64,000 bases of DNA, from NCBI GenBank assembly GCA_015061805.1, contig SUVV01000003.1, positions 62,001-126,000 on the forward strand, given 5' to 3'. Each line of letters starts with the position of its first letter. The stretch's first letter is position 1. Below are positions 41,615-50,375 of the stretch, piece after piece. This DNA comes from Lentisphaerota bacterium. GTDB lineage: Bacteria > Verrucomicrobiota > Lentisphaeria > Victivallales > Victivallaceae. The translations under genes and the position numbers were made by a program. The notes beneath the pieces were generated by a model. It saw only the letters and a list, made by a program, of their open reading frames with translations. It had not been told where the DNA came from and did not search any database.

Positions 41615-44350
41615 TTATTTGACTTCGTAAAATTTAACATTTCTGACAAAGACCGGCTTGCCGCTGCCGGGTCCGGCGCAAATGTAAAATCCGGTAAATT
41701 TACCTTTGAAAGATGCCGGGACGGTCAATTTGGCTTTGAAAGCGATCGGTTTACCGTCTTTGCTCCGGGCATAAAGATTTCCGGCGCGTCCCAATCCGGA
41801 GAAACGGAAACGGACATAGGTGCCGGGTTCGCTGAAACTGCATTCGGCTTCCAACTGGTAGCTCTTTCCGGGAACGATTTGGATATTGCGGCTCAATCCC
41901 ATCACATCATCTCTGGTATTGGAGGTCTTGATCGCCGCGCCCTGACCGGTGATATTGATGAATCCCGGACGCTTTTTGAAAGCGCTGAAATCGAGCGATG
42001 CCGGGGATGCTTTGGCTTTTTCTTCGAGTTTGACCGACCGCACGACGACCGGAGTACCGTTACCGGGACCGGTATAAATGTAGAATGAAATTTTATCGAA
42101 ATCTGCCGGGGCGGTAAATTTCCAACGGAATTTATTCAACTCGCCGTTGGAATAATAGAAATACTGATTCAAAGTCTTGCTCTTGCCGACCAACCGGAAA
42201 CGGATGGCTTTGGTGCCTTTGGGGATCCGGGCTTCGCCGGAGAGGATGTAAGTTTTACCCGGTTCGAGAGTGATACTGCGGCAGTGGAGTCCGATCGTGT
42301 CTTTGCCGGGAACAGTTTTGAGCGAAACGCCGGTTCCGGTCATATGATCATGAGAAATGAAACCGTCCCGCGCTTTCCAACGCCGCATGGCTCCGGGTTT
42401 GGAGAAATCGGTATCGATCAGGGGAATGATACCGGAAGGATCATCCTTGAGTTTGAGGATATCCTTACGATACCAGGCGATATTCCGCCAGACCGCGCCC
42501 TCTCCTTTGGCGCCGCCGAAACTGACACTCAGTTTGCCGCCGATAACTTTACGGTACTGTGCGCGGAAATCGTACAGACGGCGGGAAACTTTTTCCAGTT
42601 CATTAAGCTTACGGTTATTCTTTTTGTTACTTTCGGAAATCAGGTCGCGGTAGAGCCGGGCGTGAAGGTTCTGAATGGCGAGTTGTTCCAAACGGCGGCG
42701 TTCAGCCGGAGAAAGGGATTTTTTCAGACCCTTTTCCAGAATGGCGTCGGTAACGTTGAAAATTTCATCCGGATAGTAACGGGTGATCTCCACATTGACC
42801 ACCCCGGGAATTTGACCGGCATCGTTGAGATAACGGTTGCGTTCCTTGAGCCATTGATCGACCATTGGGATGATTTTTTCGCCCTGTTCCCGCCACTTGG
42901 CGTAGAATCCGGCAACTTCCGGGGCGGCGGCACCGAAAGCGGAACAGTATTCATTCATGATCTCATCGAAGGAAAGTTCCGGATCGTGAACCATGCGGAA
43001 CGCCACATAACACTCCAGATCGATGGAGCGGTTTCCGAAACCGCCGTCGTAGTCAGTTCCGAAAATATTGAAAGTCCGCGCCTGCTGAAACTTGTCATAG
43101 ATCCGTTTTTCCAAACCGCGCGGCATGGGAGTACCGTGGCAGAGGTCGTTGGGGCGCAGGAAAATCCGCTTGGCACCGGCCTTTTTCCATTCTGAAAAGA
43201 ATTTCACATTGTCATCAAACATGTTGGGAACCATGCCGAAAAGCATGTTGTCGGGGAATTCGACCTTTTCCCGGCGCGGAGGAAGCCGATAGTAACTGTA
43301 GATGTAGGTGATGATGGTCACATCTTTGCGTTCTTTGATCAGCCGGGCGGCGAGGCGGTTCCAGAACCAGAGGTAACGGTCGGTGAGGTGAGCGTAGAAG
43401 CTTTCTCCTTTGACCCGGGTATCCAGCGCGAGGCAGTTTTTGCAGAAGCAGAAACCGGGAGTCCCGTCATTGGGACAGACATTGAAGAAGGCAGGTCTTC
43501 CGGCGGCGATATACTCTTTGACAATGGCATCGATGACTTCCGGGTTGGAAAGACAGAGTTTTTCTCTGCCGCGGTAAACCTTGTCGACCCCCCGGCGCCC
43601 GGTGGAATCCATACCGAACCATTCCGGATGTTCTTTGCCGTATTTTTCCCACCAGTTTCCGAAAGCATGACCGTAACGGAAGTAGAAGTGCATGCCGTGC
43701 CGCTGTCTTCTTGAATAGAGTTTGTCCTGATACTGCAGAGCATCGACCTCCTCTTCGGTCATGCGGAAAATTTCCGGCGCGGCGGCATTGGCTTCTTTCA
43801 TCAGCCGGAAGCGCCAGAAATAGGTGCGGACACCGGTCATCATCAGAGGCATCACCCAGCGGTCAGACTTTTTGTCAGCAAGAGTGATCGCAGTACGGGG
43901 CGGGAAAACAATGCCTTCATCGCCGGGACGGAGCCAGCGGACACCGAGTTCTTTTTCCAGAAAGTTGTAAACGGCACTCATGGTTCCGGTGATGGTGTGA
44001 CGGGAATCAAGCCAGATCATCTTATCGTTTTCAAGAGAGTCCGCGACCTTGTCATATCCCCAGAAATAGACATTTTTTCCATCGATAACATAGTTCGCTT
44101 CAGTGGGAGTTGCCGCCTTTTTACCGCCGGGAGCCGCTTTGCCGACATGGAAAACAAATCCGTTTCCGGAGGGGGCAAGTTTGCTTCCGCAGATCAGTTC
44201 AAGATGGAGAATCAGTTCTTTTGCCGCCAATGCGTGTATTTTATTTCCGGGTTTTGCCACTTTGACCGCAGAATCCGCAATCTGCCATTCGGCGGCGGTC
44301 AGCGCCATCAGCGGCAGAAGCAGCAAAGATACAGCAATTTTTTTGAACAT
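41615..44350 (-). CDS. Secreted DUF4838 protein (GH67-like) with two C-terminal beta-sandwich modules
   Basis: 911 residues with a signal peptide (MFKKIAVSLLLLPLMALTAA). The N-terminal ~150 residues resemble the GH67 N-terminal domain, ending in AVYNFLEKELGVRWLRPGDEG. The DUF4838 core (~220-520) has GHAFGNWWEKYGKEHPEWFG, FFNVCPNDGTPGFCFCKNC, YIYSYYRLPP and FGTDYDGGFGNRSIDLECYV. The last ~230 residues hold two related carbohydrate-binding-like modules that share PGKTYxL, YFYYSNGEL/YARSKDGKP and GPGNGTPVVVRSVK/GPGSGKPVFVRNVK. It is probably a periplasmic or surface polysaccharide hydrolase. The gene has its own promoter. Confidence 0.75.
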   Translation of the reverse strand: MFKKIAVSLLLLPLMALTAAEWQIADSAVKVAKPGNKIHALAAKELILHLELICGSKLAPSGNGFVFHVGKAAPGGKKAATPTEANYVIDGKNVYFWGYDKVADSLENDKMIWLDSRHTITGTMSAVYNFLEKELGVRWLRPGDEGIVFPPRTAITLADKKSDRWVMPLMMTGVRTYFWRFRLMKEANAAAPEIFRMTEEEVDALQYQDKLYSRRQRHGMHFYFRYGHAFGNWWEKYGKEHPEWFGMDSTGRRGVDKVYRGREKLCLSNPEVIDAIVKEYIAAGRPAFFNVCPNDGTPGFCFCKNCLALDTRVKGESFYAHLTDRYLWFWNRLAARLIKERKDVTIITYIYSYYRLPPRREKVEFPDNMLFGMVPNMFDDNVKFFSEWKKAGAKRIFLRPNDLCHGTPMPRGLEKRIYDKFQQARTFNIFGTDYDGGFGNRSIDLECYVAFRMVHDPELSFDEIMNEYCSAFGAAAPEVAGFYAKWREQGEKIIPMVDQWLKERNRYLNDAGQIPGVVNVEITRYYPDEIFNVTDAILEKGLKKSLSPAERRRLEQLAIQNLHARLYRDLISESNKKNNRKLNELEKVSRRLYDFRAQYRKVIGGKLSVSFGGAKGEGAVWRNIAWYRKDILKLKDDPSGIIPLIDTDFSKPGAMRRWKARDGFISHDHMTGTGVSLKTVPGKDTIGLHCRSITLEPGKTYILSGEARIPKGTKAIRFRLVGKSKTLNQYFYYSNGELNKFRWKFTAPADFDKISFYIYTGPGNGTPVVVRSVKLEEKAKASPASLDFSAFKKRPGFINITGQGAAIKTSNTRDDVMGLSRNIQIVPGKSYQLEAECSFSEPGTYVRFRFSGLGRAGNLYARSKDGKPIAFKAKLTVPASFKGKFTGFYICAGPGSGKPVFVRNVKFYEVK

Positions 44351-44405
44351 AAATATTTTCTCCTTTTAATTGCGAAATACTTTCTGATACATTGTCTTGC
44401 CCAAT

Positions 44406-44434
44406 AATATAACCACGCTGATTTAAGTTGTCAA
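44406..44434 (-). promoter_or_regulatory. Promoter of the DUF4838 gene
   Basis: TTGACA, a 17-bp spacer and TATATT on the minus strand, 55 nt ahead of the ATG; an AAAGGAG ribosome site follows. It is the best sigma-70 match in the window, which suggests strong constitutive transcription unless repressed. Confidence 0.8.
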
Positions 44435-44479
44435 CACCGGGAAACAATAAAAAGTTTAATTAAAATTCCGTTTTTGCGA

Positions 44480-45110
44480 CCATCCGCCGCCGCTCTGCGA
44501 GTTATCCGCGACAGTCCGCCGCCGCCCAAGGCTATGCCGCGACAACGGAGCGGCAACGTACCCCGCTTTTGTGTTGGTTTGCGTTGCAAACCAACGTGAA
44601 GCGCAGGATAAATCCTGCATGAAGCATTGCTTCGCAATGTGAAGCGTTTGCCTTTGGCAAACGTGAAGCGCTCACTTCGTGAGTAAGGATATGATAAATT
44701 TATAGTCTTGCCGCGACAACGGAGCGGCAACGTACCCCGCATTTGTGTTGGTTTGCGTTGCAAACCAACGTGAAGCGCAGGATAAATCCTGCGTGAAGCA
44801 TTGCTTCGCAATGTGAAGCGTTTGCCTTTGGCAAACATGAAGCGCTCGCTTACGCGAGTAAGGATATGATAAATTTACACTCTTGCCGCGACAACGGAGC
44901 GACAACGTATCCCGCTTTTGTGTTGTTTTGCGTTGCAAACCAACGTGAAGCGCAGGATAAATCCTGCATGAAGCATTGCTTCGCAATGTGAAGCGTTTGC
45001 CTAATGGCAAACATGAAGCGCTCGCTTACGCGAGTAAGGATATGATAAATTTACACTCTTGCCGCGACAACGGAGCGGCAACGTACCCCGCTTTTTTTGA
45101 AAAGGGATGG
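44480..45110 (+). repeat. R1 multi-hairpin array, copy B (~631 bp)
   Basis: Bounded by CCATCC (44480-44485) and GGATGG (45105-45110), and opposite in orientation to the 32-kb copy. It holds three units starting at 44573, 44747 and 44922 (periods 174 and 175). Each has five palindromes joined by RTGAAGC, then ATGATAAATTTACACTC and a TTGCCGC/GCGGCAA hairpin, then CGTACCCCGC. In unit 1 the fifth stem is CTCAC/GTGAG; in units 2 and 3 it is CTCGC/GCGAG. In unit 3 the fourth loop grew from TTT to TAAT while its stem is unchanged. It lies between the divergent DUF4838 and dnaE genes. Confidence 0.85.
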
Positions 45111-45152
45111 GGGGTGTGCAAACACGATTTCAGAAAATATTTGCAAAGCAAC

Positions 45153-45180
45153 TTGCAAATTTGCTCCGGCGTGATATATT
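45153..45180 (+). promoter_or_regulatory. dnaE promoter
   Basis: TTGCAA, a 16-bp spacer and TATATT end 41 nt ahead of the dnaE ATG. The promoter lies just outside the R1 array, so dnaE does not depend on transcription through it. Confidence 0.65.
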
Positions 45181-45221
45181 CCCATCATGAATATTTAATC
45201 TCAAAATCAGGAAATTTTCTT

Positions 45222-48200
45222 ATGCCCGCCGACTTTGTTCACTTGCATTTGCACACCCATTACAGTATGCTGGATGGCGCCTGTACCGCATCCGGACTGA
45301 TCAAAATGGCAAAAGAGATGGAGATGCCCGGTATCGCCATCACCGACCACGGCTACATGGGAGGAACGGAAGAGTTCCACCGGAAACTGGTCGCGGAAAA
45401 TCTCAATCCGATCATCGGTGTTGAAGCCTATGTTTCTCCGACCACCCGGCAGGATGTCAATCCGGCGGTGGACTTCATCAAGGGCTTCCACCTCGTACTG
45501 CTGGCGGAAAACCAGAAAGGCTATCACAACCTCTGCAAGATCATGAGCGAATCCTGGCGCAGCGGATTCTACTACAAAGCGCGCTGTGACAAGCAGTTGC
45601 TGGAGGAGTACCACGAAGGTATCATCGCACTTTCTGCCTGTATTGCCGGAGAAATCCCGCGCAAACTGGCGCAGGGAGATTTTTCCGGAGCGGAGAAATC
45701 GCTGGATGACTACGTCAATATTTTCGGACAGGAAAACTTCTTCATCGAACTCATGGACCACAACATGCCGGAGGAACGCGAAGTCAATCCCCGGCTGATC
45801 GAACTCGCCCGCAAACGGAATATCCGGCTGGTCGCCACCAACGACGTCCACTACATGCGTAAAGAGGATGCCGAAGCCCACGAGATCATGCTCTGCATCC
45901 AGACCGGCGGCAGAATGCACGAAGACCACTTCCGTTTCCCGACGCAGGAATTTTATTTCAAAAGCCCGGAAGAGATGGCGGCGATCTTCAAAGATACTCC
46001 CGATGCGATCACCAACACCCGTTTGATCAACGACCGCTGCGCCGCCGATCCGGTGAAATTTGACTACAAGACCAACCACTACCCGGTATTCTACATGCCC
46101 GACGGCAAGGAGGCCGACCGCAAGGTGCTGTTTGATGTCTGCTGCGGAAATATGCAGATGCGCTATGACTTCACCTATACCGAAGGCATGGAACTTACCG
46201 AAAAGCAGAAAGTCATCATGGACCGGCTCAATTACGAACTCGACGTGATTGAAAAGACCGGCTTCTGCAGTTACTTCATGGTGGTATCCGACTTTATCCG
46301 CTGGGGCAAGGAACACGGTATTCCGGTCGGCCCCGGACGCGGTTCAGGTGCCGGAAGCGTGGTGGCTTACCTGATGCTCATCACCGATATCGACCCGTTG
46401 CGCTACGAACTGCTCTTTGAACGGTTCCTGAATCCGGAACGTGTCAGCCCTCCTGACTTCGATATCGACTTCTGCGAAAAAAGACGCAGTGAGGTCATCG
46501 AATATGTCCGGCAGAAATACGGCTTCGACAACGTTGCCCAGATCTGCACCTACGGTCAGCTGAAAGCCAAAGCGGTGGTCAAAGATGTCGCCCGGGTGCT
46601 GAATTTCTCCTTTGACGAAGGCAACAAACTGACCAAAATGATCCCGGAAGATCTCAAGATGACCATTCCCAAAGCGATCGAACAGTCCAAGGAGATCGCC
46701 GAACTCATCGCCACCAATTCACGGGTGGCACAGGTCTTTGACTTCGCCAAGATCCTCGAAGGGCTGAACCGTCAGGCAGGCGTTCACGCCGCCGGTGTCA
46801 TCATCGGCGACCAGCGGCTGGACAATCTGGTACCGCTCTCCCGCAGTGCCACCGGGGATATGGTGGTGCAGTACCCCAAAGAGCCCTGCGAAAACCTCGG
46901 ACTGCTCAAGATGGACTTTCTGGGGTTGCGTACGTTGACCATCATCCGCAATGCGATGGACATGATCAAAGAGCAGCACGGTGTGGATATCAATCTTTCA
47001 AAACTGCCGCTGGATGACCCCAAAACTTATGCGATGCTGCAGAAAGGCGATACCGTCGGCGTGTTCCAGCTGGAATCCGGCGGCATGCAGGATCTCTGCC
47101 GCAACCTCGGAGTTGAAACCATCGAACACATCATCGCTCTGGTCGCGTTGTACCGTCCGGGCCCGATGCAGTTCATCCCGCAATACATCGCCCGTAAAAA
47201 GAATGAGGAAGTGACCATTTACGACCATCCTAAAATGGAGCCCATCCTCAAAGAGACCTACGGCATCATGGTCTATCAGGAACAGATCATGCAGGTCGTG
47301 CAGGCACTTGCCGGTTTCAGTCTGGGCGGAGCAGACATCCTCCGCCGTGCGATCGGTAAGAAAAAAGAGGATGTGATGAAACAGCAGCGGGAAAAATTCA
47401 TCGAAGGCTGTAAAGAAACCAGCGATATCCCGGCAGAACTCGCCGACAGCATCTGGGAAAAAATCAAAATCTTTGCCGGATACGGCTTCAATAAATCACA
47501 CTCGGCGGCGTATGGCGTGGTCTCCTACCAGACCGCCTATCTCAAAGCGAACTACCCGGTGGAATTCATGGCGGCGGTGCTCACCGGTGAAATCGAAAAC
47601 GCCGAAAAACTGGCATTCTTCATCAATGAGTGCCGGGAGATGGGCATTGAAATACTGCCGCCGGATGTCAATACCAGCAACATTCTCTTTTCGGTGGACA
47701 AGGGACGGATCCGCTTCGGTCTGGGTGCGATCAAGGGATGCGGCGAAACTGCCGCCAGCAAGATCATTGAAAGCCGTCAGAAAGATGGCCCGTTCACCAG
47801 TTTCCTCGACTTCTGCGAACGCTGCGGCGCCGACATCAACTCCCGGATGCTGGAATTTCTCACCCGCGCCGGTGCCTTTGACTCATTCGGACTGCGCCGG
47901 AGCCAGATCCTGGCAGTCGCCGAACCGATGATGGCATTTGCCGCCGAACGCGCCAGAGACAAGGCGCTGGGTCAGGGATCGCTCTTTGATCTGCTCGGCG
48001 AAGAAGATGGAGCCAATGATGTCTGCAGTATACAGATCCCGGATATCCCGGAATTCGACTGGGATGAGATTCTGAAAACTGAAAAAGAACTGCTCGGTTT
48101 CTACGTTTCCGGTCATCCGCTGCAGCCGCACGCCCAGCTGCTCCGCACCTTCGCGACCCCCATCCACCGCCTGTCGGAATTCAAGGACAACACTACCGTC

Positions 48201-48761
48201 CGCCTTGCCGGTATGGTTTTGAATTATACAGTCAAGTACAGCAAAACCACCAACAAGCCGTTCGGTATTCTGCAGCTTGAAGATCTGGATGCCAACTGCG
48301 AATGTATGATTTACGAAAAATCTCTCGAACTGATCAACAAAAACCATGTTTCCATGGAACCGGGAGCCGCCGTCATCCTCGAAGCCACCGTCCGCCGCAA
48401 TCAGGAGAGCGAAAAACCCCGGCTCATCGTCGAAAGGATCCATCCGCTCTCCGCCGCACCGGAACACTATTCCGAGGAACTCTATCTGCACATCTATCAG
48501 AGCGAACTCAAACCCGATACTATCGCTCAGACCGCCCAGCTCTGCCGCAACGCCCCGGAAGGCAAAACCCGCGTCATCGTCTGCGTTGTCACCGACAAAG
48601 ATGAGGTGGTCTTCGTGGAATCCAATTTGCGGCCGATCACCGTTTCGCGGGGATTGCTCCACCGCTTCGACGAAACTCTGGGCGCCGACCGCTACCGGAT
48701 AAAGCGAACCGCCTGCCAGGAACCGCCGCGCCGCTGGGTACCGTCGTCTGCAAAGGAATGA
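45222..48761 (+). CDS. dnaE: DNA polymerase III subunit alpha
   Basis: Replicative polymerase, 1179 residues starting MPADFVHLHLHTHYSMLDG. The N-terminal PHP domain has HLHLHTHYS and GIAITDHGYMGG. The palm has GPGRGSGAGSVVAYL and PDFDIDF with the catalytic Asp412 and Asp414. LYRPGPMQFIPQYI, YQEQIMQV and GYGFNKSHSAAYGVVSYQTA are classical DnaE1 blocks. The tail contains HhH and OB regions. The ATG has an AGGAAA site; an in-frame ORF extending 246 nt upstream into the R1 repeat is rejected. Confidence 0.97.
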   Translation: MPADFVHLHLHTHYSMLDGACTASGLIKMAKEMEMPGIAITDHGYMGGTEEFHRKLVAENLNPIIGVEAYVSPTTRQDVNPAVDFIKGFHLVLLAENQKGYHNLCKIMSESWRSGFYYKARCDKQLLEEYHEGIIALSACIAGEIPRKLAQGDFSGAEKSLDDYVNIFGQENFFIELMDHNMPEEREVNPRLIELARKRNIRLVATNDVHYMRKEDAEAHEIMLCIQTGGRMHEDHFRFPTQEFYFKSPEEMAAIFKDTPDAITNTRLINDRCAADPVKFDYKTNHYPVFYMPDGKEADRKVLFDVCCGNMQMRYDFTYTEGMELTEKQKVIMDRLNYELDVIEKTGFCSYFMVVSDFIRWGKEHGIPVGPGRGSGAGSVVAYLMLITDIDPLRYELLFERFLNPERVSPPDFDIDFCEKRRSEVIEYVRQKYGFDNVAQICTYGQLKAKAVVKDVARVLNFSFDEGNKLTKMIPEDLKMTIPKAIEQSKEIAELIATNSRVAQVFDFAKILEGLNRQAGVHAAGVIIGDQRLDNLVPLSRSATGDMVVQYPKEPCENLGLLKMDFLGLRTLTIIRNAMDMIKEQHGVDINLSKLPLDDPKTYAMLQKGDTVGVFQLESGGMQDLCRNLGVETIEHIIALVALYRPGPMQFIPQYIARKKNEEVTIYDHPKMEPILKETYGIMVYQEQIMQVVQALAGFSLGGADILRRAIGKKKEDVMKQQREKFIEGCKETSDIPAELADSIWEKIKIFAGYGFNKSHSAAYGVVSYQTAYLKANYPVEFMAAVLTGEIENAEKLAFFINECREMGIEILPPDVNTSNILFSVDKGRIRFGLGAIKGCGETAASKIIESRQKDGPFTSFLDFCERCGADINSRMLEFLTRAGAFDSFGLRRSQILAVAEPMMAFAAERARDKALGQGSLFDLLGEEDGANDVCSIQIPDIPEFDWDEILKTEKELLGFYVSGHPLQPHAQLLRTFATPIHRLSEFKDNTTVRLAGMVLNYTVKYSKTTNKPFGILQLEDLDANCECMIYEKSLELINKNHVSMEPGAAVILEATVRRNQESEKPRLIVERIHPLSAAPEHYSEELYLHIYQSELKPDTIAQTAQLCRNAPEGKTRVIVCVVTDKDEVVFVESNLRPITVSRGLLHRFDETLGADRYRIKRTACQEPPRRWVPSSAKE

Positions 48762-48768
48762 TTCCCCG

Positions 48769-49434
48769 ATGGAAAGCATCTTCCCGTCTCCGGAAACTGC
48801 CGATGAAAACGGTATCGTTGCCTGGTCACAGCATTTGAACTGTGACATGCTGGCAGATGCCTACCGGCACGGGATCTTTCCGTGGCCCATCGGCGAAAAT
48901 GTGCCATATATCCCCTGGGCATCCCCGGAAGAACGCGGAGTGCTTTTCTGTGACAAACTTCACATACCTCACGGACTCAAACGGGAAATGAAAAAGTTCA
49001 AGTTTGAATTCCGGGTCGATACCGCATTTCAGGAGGTGATCGCCAACTGCGCGAAAGCGGCACGACCGGGGCAGGATGAAAGTTGGATCACCGGGGCGAT
49101 GATCGAAGTTTACACTGAATTCCATCAGTTGGGATATGCCCACAGTTTTGAAACATTCGATGAAAACGGCAAACTTGCCGGGGGATTGTACGGAGTTTCC
49201 ATCGGCAAAATCTTTTGCGGAGAGAGTATGTTCTACCGGGTTTCCGGGGCTTCGAAATTCGCTTTTGTCAAGATGGTGGAATTTCTGCAGAACCGGGGAG
49301 TCGTCCTGATTGATACCCAGATGGTGACCAACGCAACTGCTGCTTTCGGAGCGCAGTTGATCTCCCGGAAAGAGTATCTTGAACTGCTCAACACCTACGG
49401 CGGAGAACCGCTGCTTTTCAGGAGTGGGAAATGA
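48769..49434 (+). CDS. aat: Leucyl/phenylalanyl-tRNA--protein transferase
   Basis: Adds Leu or Phe to N-terminal Lys/Arg of proteins and so marks them for ClpAP degradation (N-degron pathway). 221 residues. Family motifs: AYRHGIFPWPIGENVPYIPW with SPEERGVL, then ESWITGAMIEVYTEFHQLGYAHSFE (read across the helix), GGLYGVSIGKIFCGESMF and FAFVKMVEFLQNRGVVLIDTQ. It starts 7 nt behind dnaE and overlaps the next gene by 4 nt. Confidence 0.94.
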   Translation: MESIFPSPETADENGIVAWSQHLNCDMLADAYRHGIFPWPIGENVPYIPWASPEERGVLFCDKLHIPHGLKREMKKFKFEFRVDTAFQEVIANCAKAARPGQDESWITGAMIEVYTEFHQLGYAHSFETFDENGKLAGGLYGVSIGKIFCGESMFYRVSGASKFAFVKMVEFLQNRGVVLIDTQMVTNATAAFGAQLISRKEYLELLNTYGGEPLLFRSGK

Positions 49435-50375
49435 GATATCTGCTCCTGACAGTGCTGGTGATATTGAGTTTCTGCCGACTGGCCGCCGGAGAACAGCTGC
49501 TTTTCATCCCCGGCTGGTACAGTGAATGGATAAATTATTCACAGCACCGGGAGATATTGCAGAAAAGTTTCCCTGATGCCGATATCCGAATATACAAATG
49601 GGATTCCAACCGGCTGTGGAAAAATGCGGCTGCTTCAGCAGAACTCTGTGTTAAAAGTGTCAGCAAAGAGATCGCTTGCGCTCCGGCACCGCAGGAGTAT
49701 ATTCTGATCGGACACTCGCTCGGCGGCCGCATCGCGATAAAGTCGGCATACATTCTCGCCGCCAAAAAGATCAAAGTCAAACGGATAATTCTGCTGGGGA
49801 CTGCGGCGAATCCTTCAAAAGAGGAGTTGGAAACATTGCAGAAAGTTTCCACTTTACCGGTTATAAATATCTTCTGCACGGATGACAACATGCTGAAACT
49901 TTACATCCGGCAGGAAAAAGAGTTCCCGCTGGGATTTGCCGGATCACCCCGGAAACTTCCCCATATCCGGCAGTACCGGATGCCGGTGGATGATCACGAC
50001 ATCCGGCTCGGCAAAGTGTTACTGCCGGACAACCGGAGTATGGAGAGTCTGCGGGAAACTGCCGCCCACCTTGCGGTCAATTATTTGAAGTATCTGCAAA
50101 CCGTCCTCGCGAAAAAAATCCCGGAAAGTTACATCGACTATCCGGCATTGGAAAAAATCGCCGGCTTCCGGAAATGCCCGCCGGACAATCTTCCGGGCTT
50201 CCGGAAGATCGCCGGATTTGATTCATGGGAATTGAGTGAACGAAAATTCAAAAGACGTTTCCGGCTGACGGCACCCTCCGGCACAAAGTTCTATTACACC
50301 GACCGGGAAACTGCTGAAACAACTTTCAATGAGATCATAAAACTTGTGAAATTTGAAAAGGAAAAACAAAAATGA
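49431..50375 (+). CDS. Secreted alpha/beta-hydrolase-fold protein
   Basis: 314 residues with a signal peptide (MRYLLLTVLVILSFCRLAAG). LLFIPGWYSEWINYSQHREI is the oxyanion-side strand and loop, YILIGHSLGGRIAIKSAYIL is the nucleophile elbow with Ser in GHSLGG, and PVINIFCTDDNML could carry the acid; the His is probably in MPVDDHDIRLG. The last ~80 residues are an extra basic region without a recognised family. The substrate is unknown. Its ATG overlaps the aat stop and its own stop overlaps the next gene, so expression is tightly coupled. Confidence 0.72.
   Translation: MRYLLLTVLVILSFCRLAAGEQLLFIPGWYSEWINYSQHREILQKSFPDADIRIYKWDSNRLWKNAAASAELCVKSVSKEIACAPAPQEYILIGHSLGGRIAIKSAYILAAKKIKVKRIILLGTAANPSKEELETLQKVSTLPVINIFCTDDNMLKLYIRQEKEFPLGFAGSPRKLPHIRQYRMPVDDHDIRLGKVLLPDNRSMESLRETAAHLAVNYLKYLQTVLAKKIPESYIDYPALEKIAGFRKCPPDNLPGFRKIAGFDSWELSERKFKRRFRLTAPSGTKFYYTDRETAETTFNEIIKLVKFEKEKQK

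Noticed and set aside
44431-45010. Minus-strand ORFs of 112-135 residues across the 44-kb array
   Set aside because: They have the same repeat-derived peptide as the 32-kb array and no homology-like composition or start signal.
44480-45110. CRISPR array
   Set aside because: The constant part is only 7 nt and the parts between are palindromes that recur in each unit, not unique spacers. No cas gene is nearby.
44976-45221. N-terminal extension of dnaE by 82 residues
   Set aside because: It runs through the R1 repeat and the promoter at 45153-45180; the DnaE homology and the ribosome site support the ATG at 45222.
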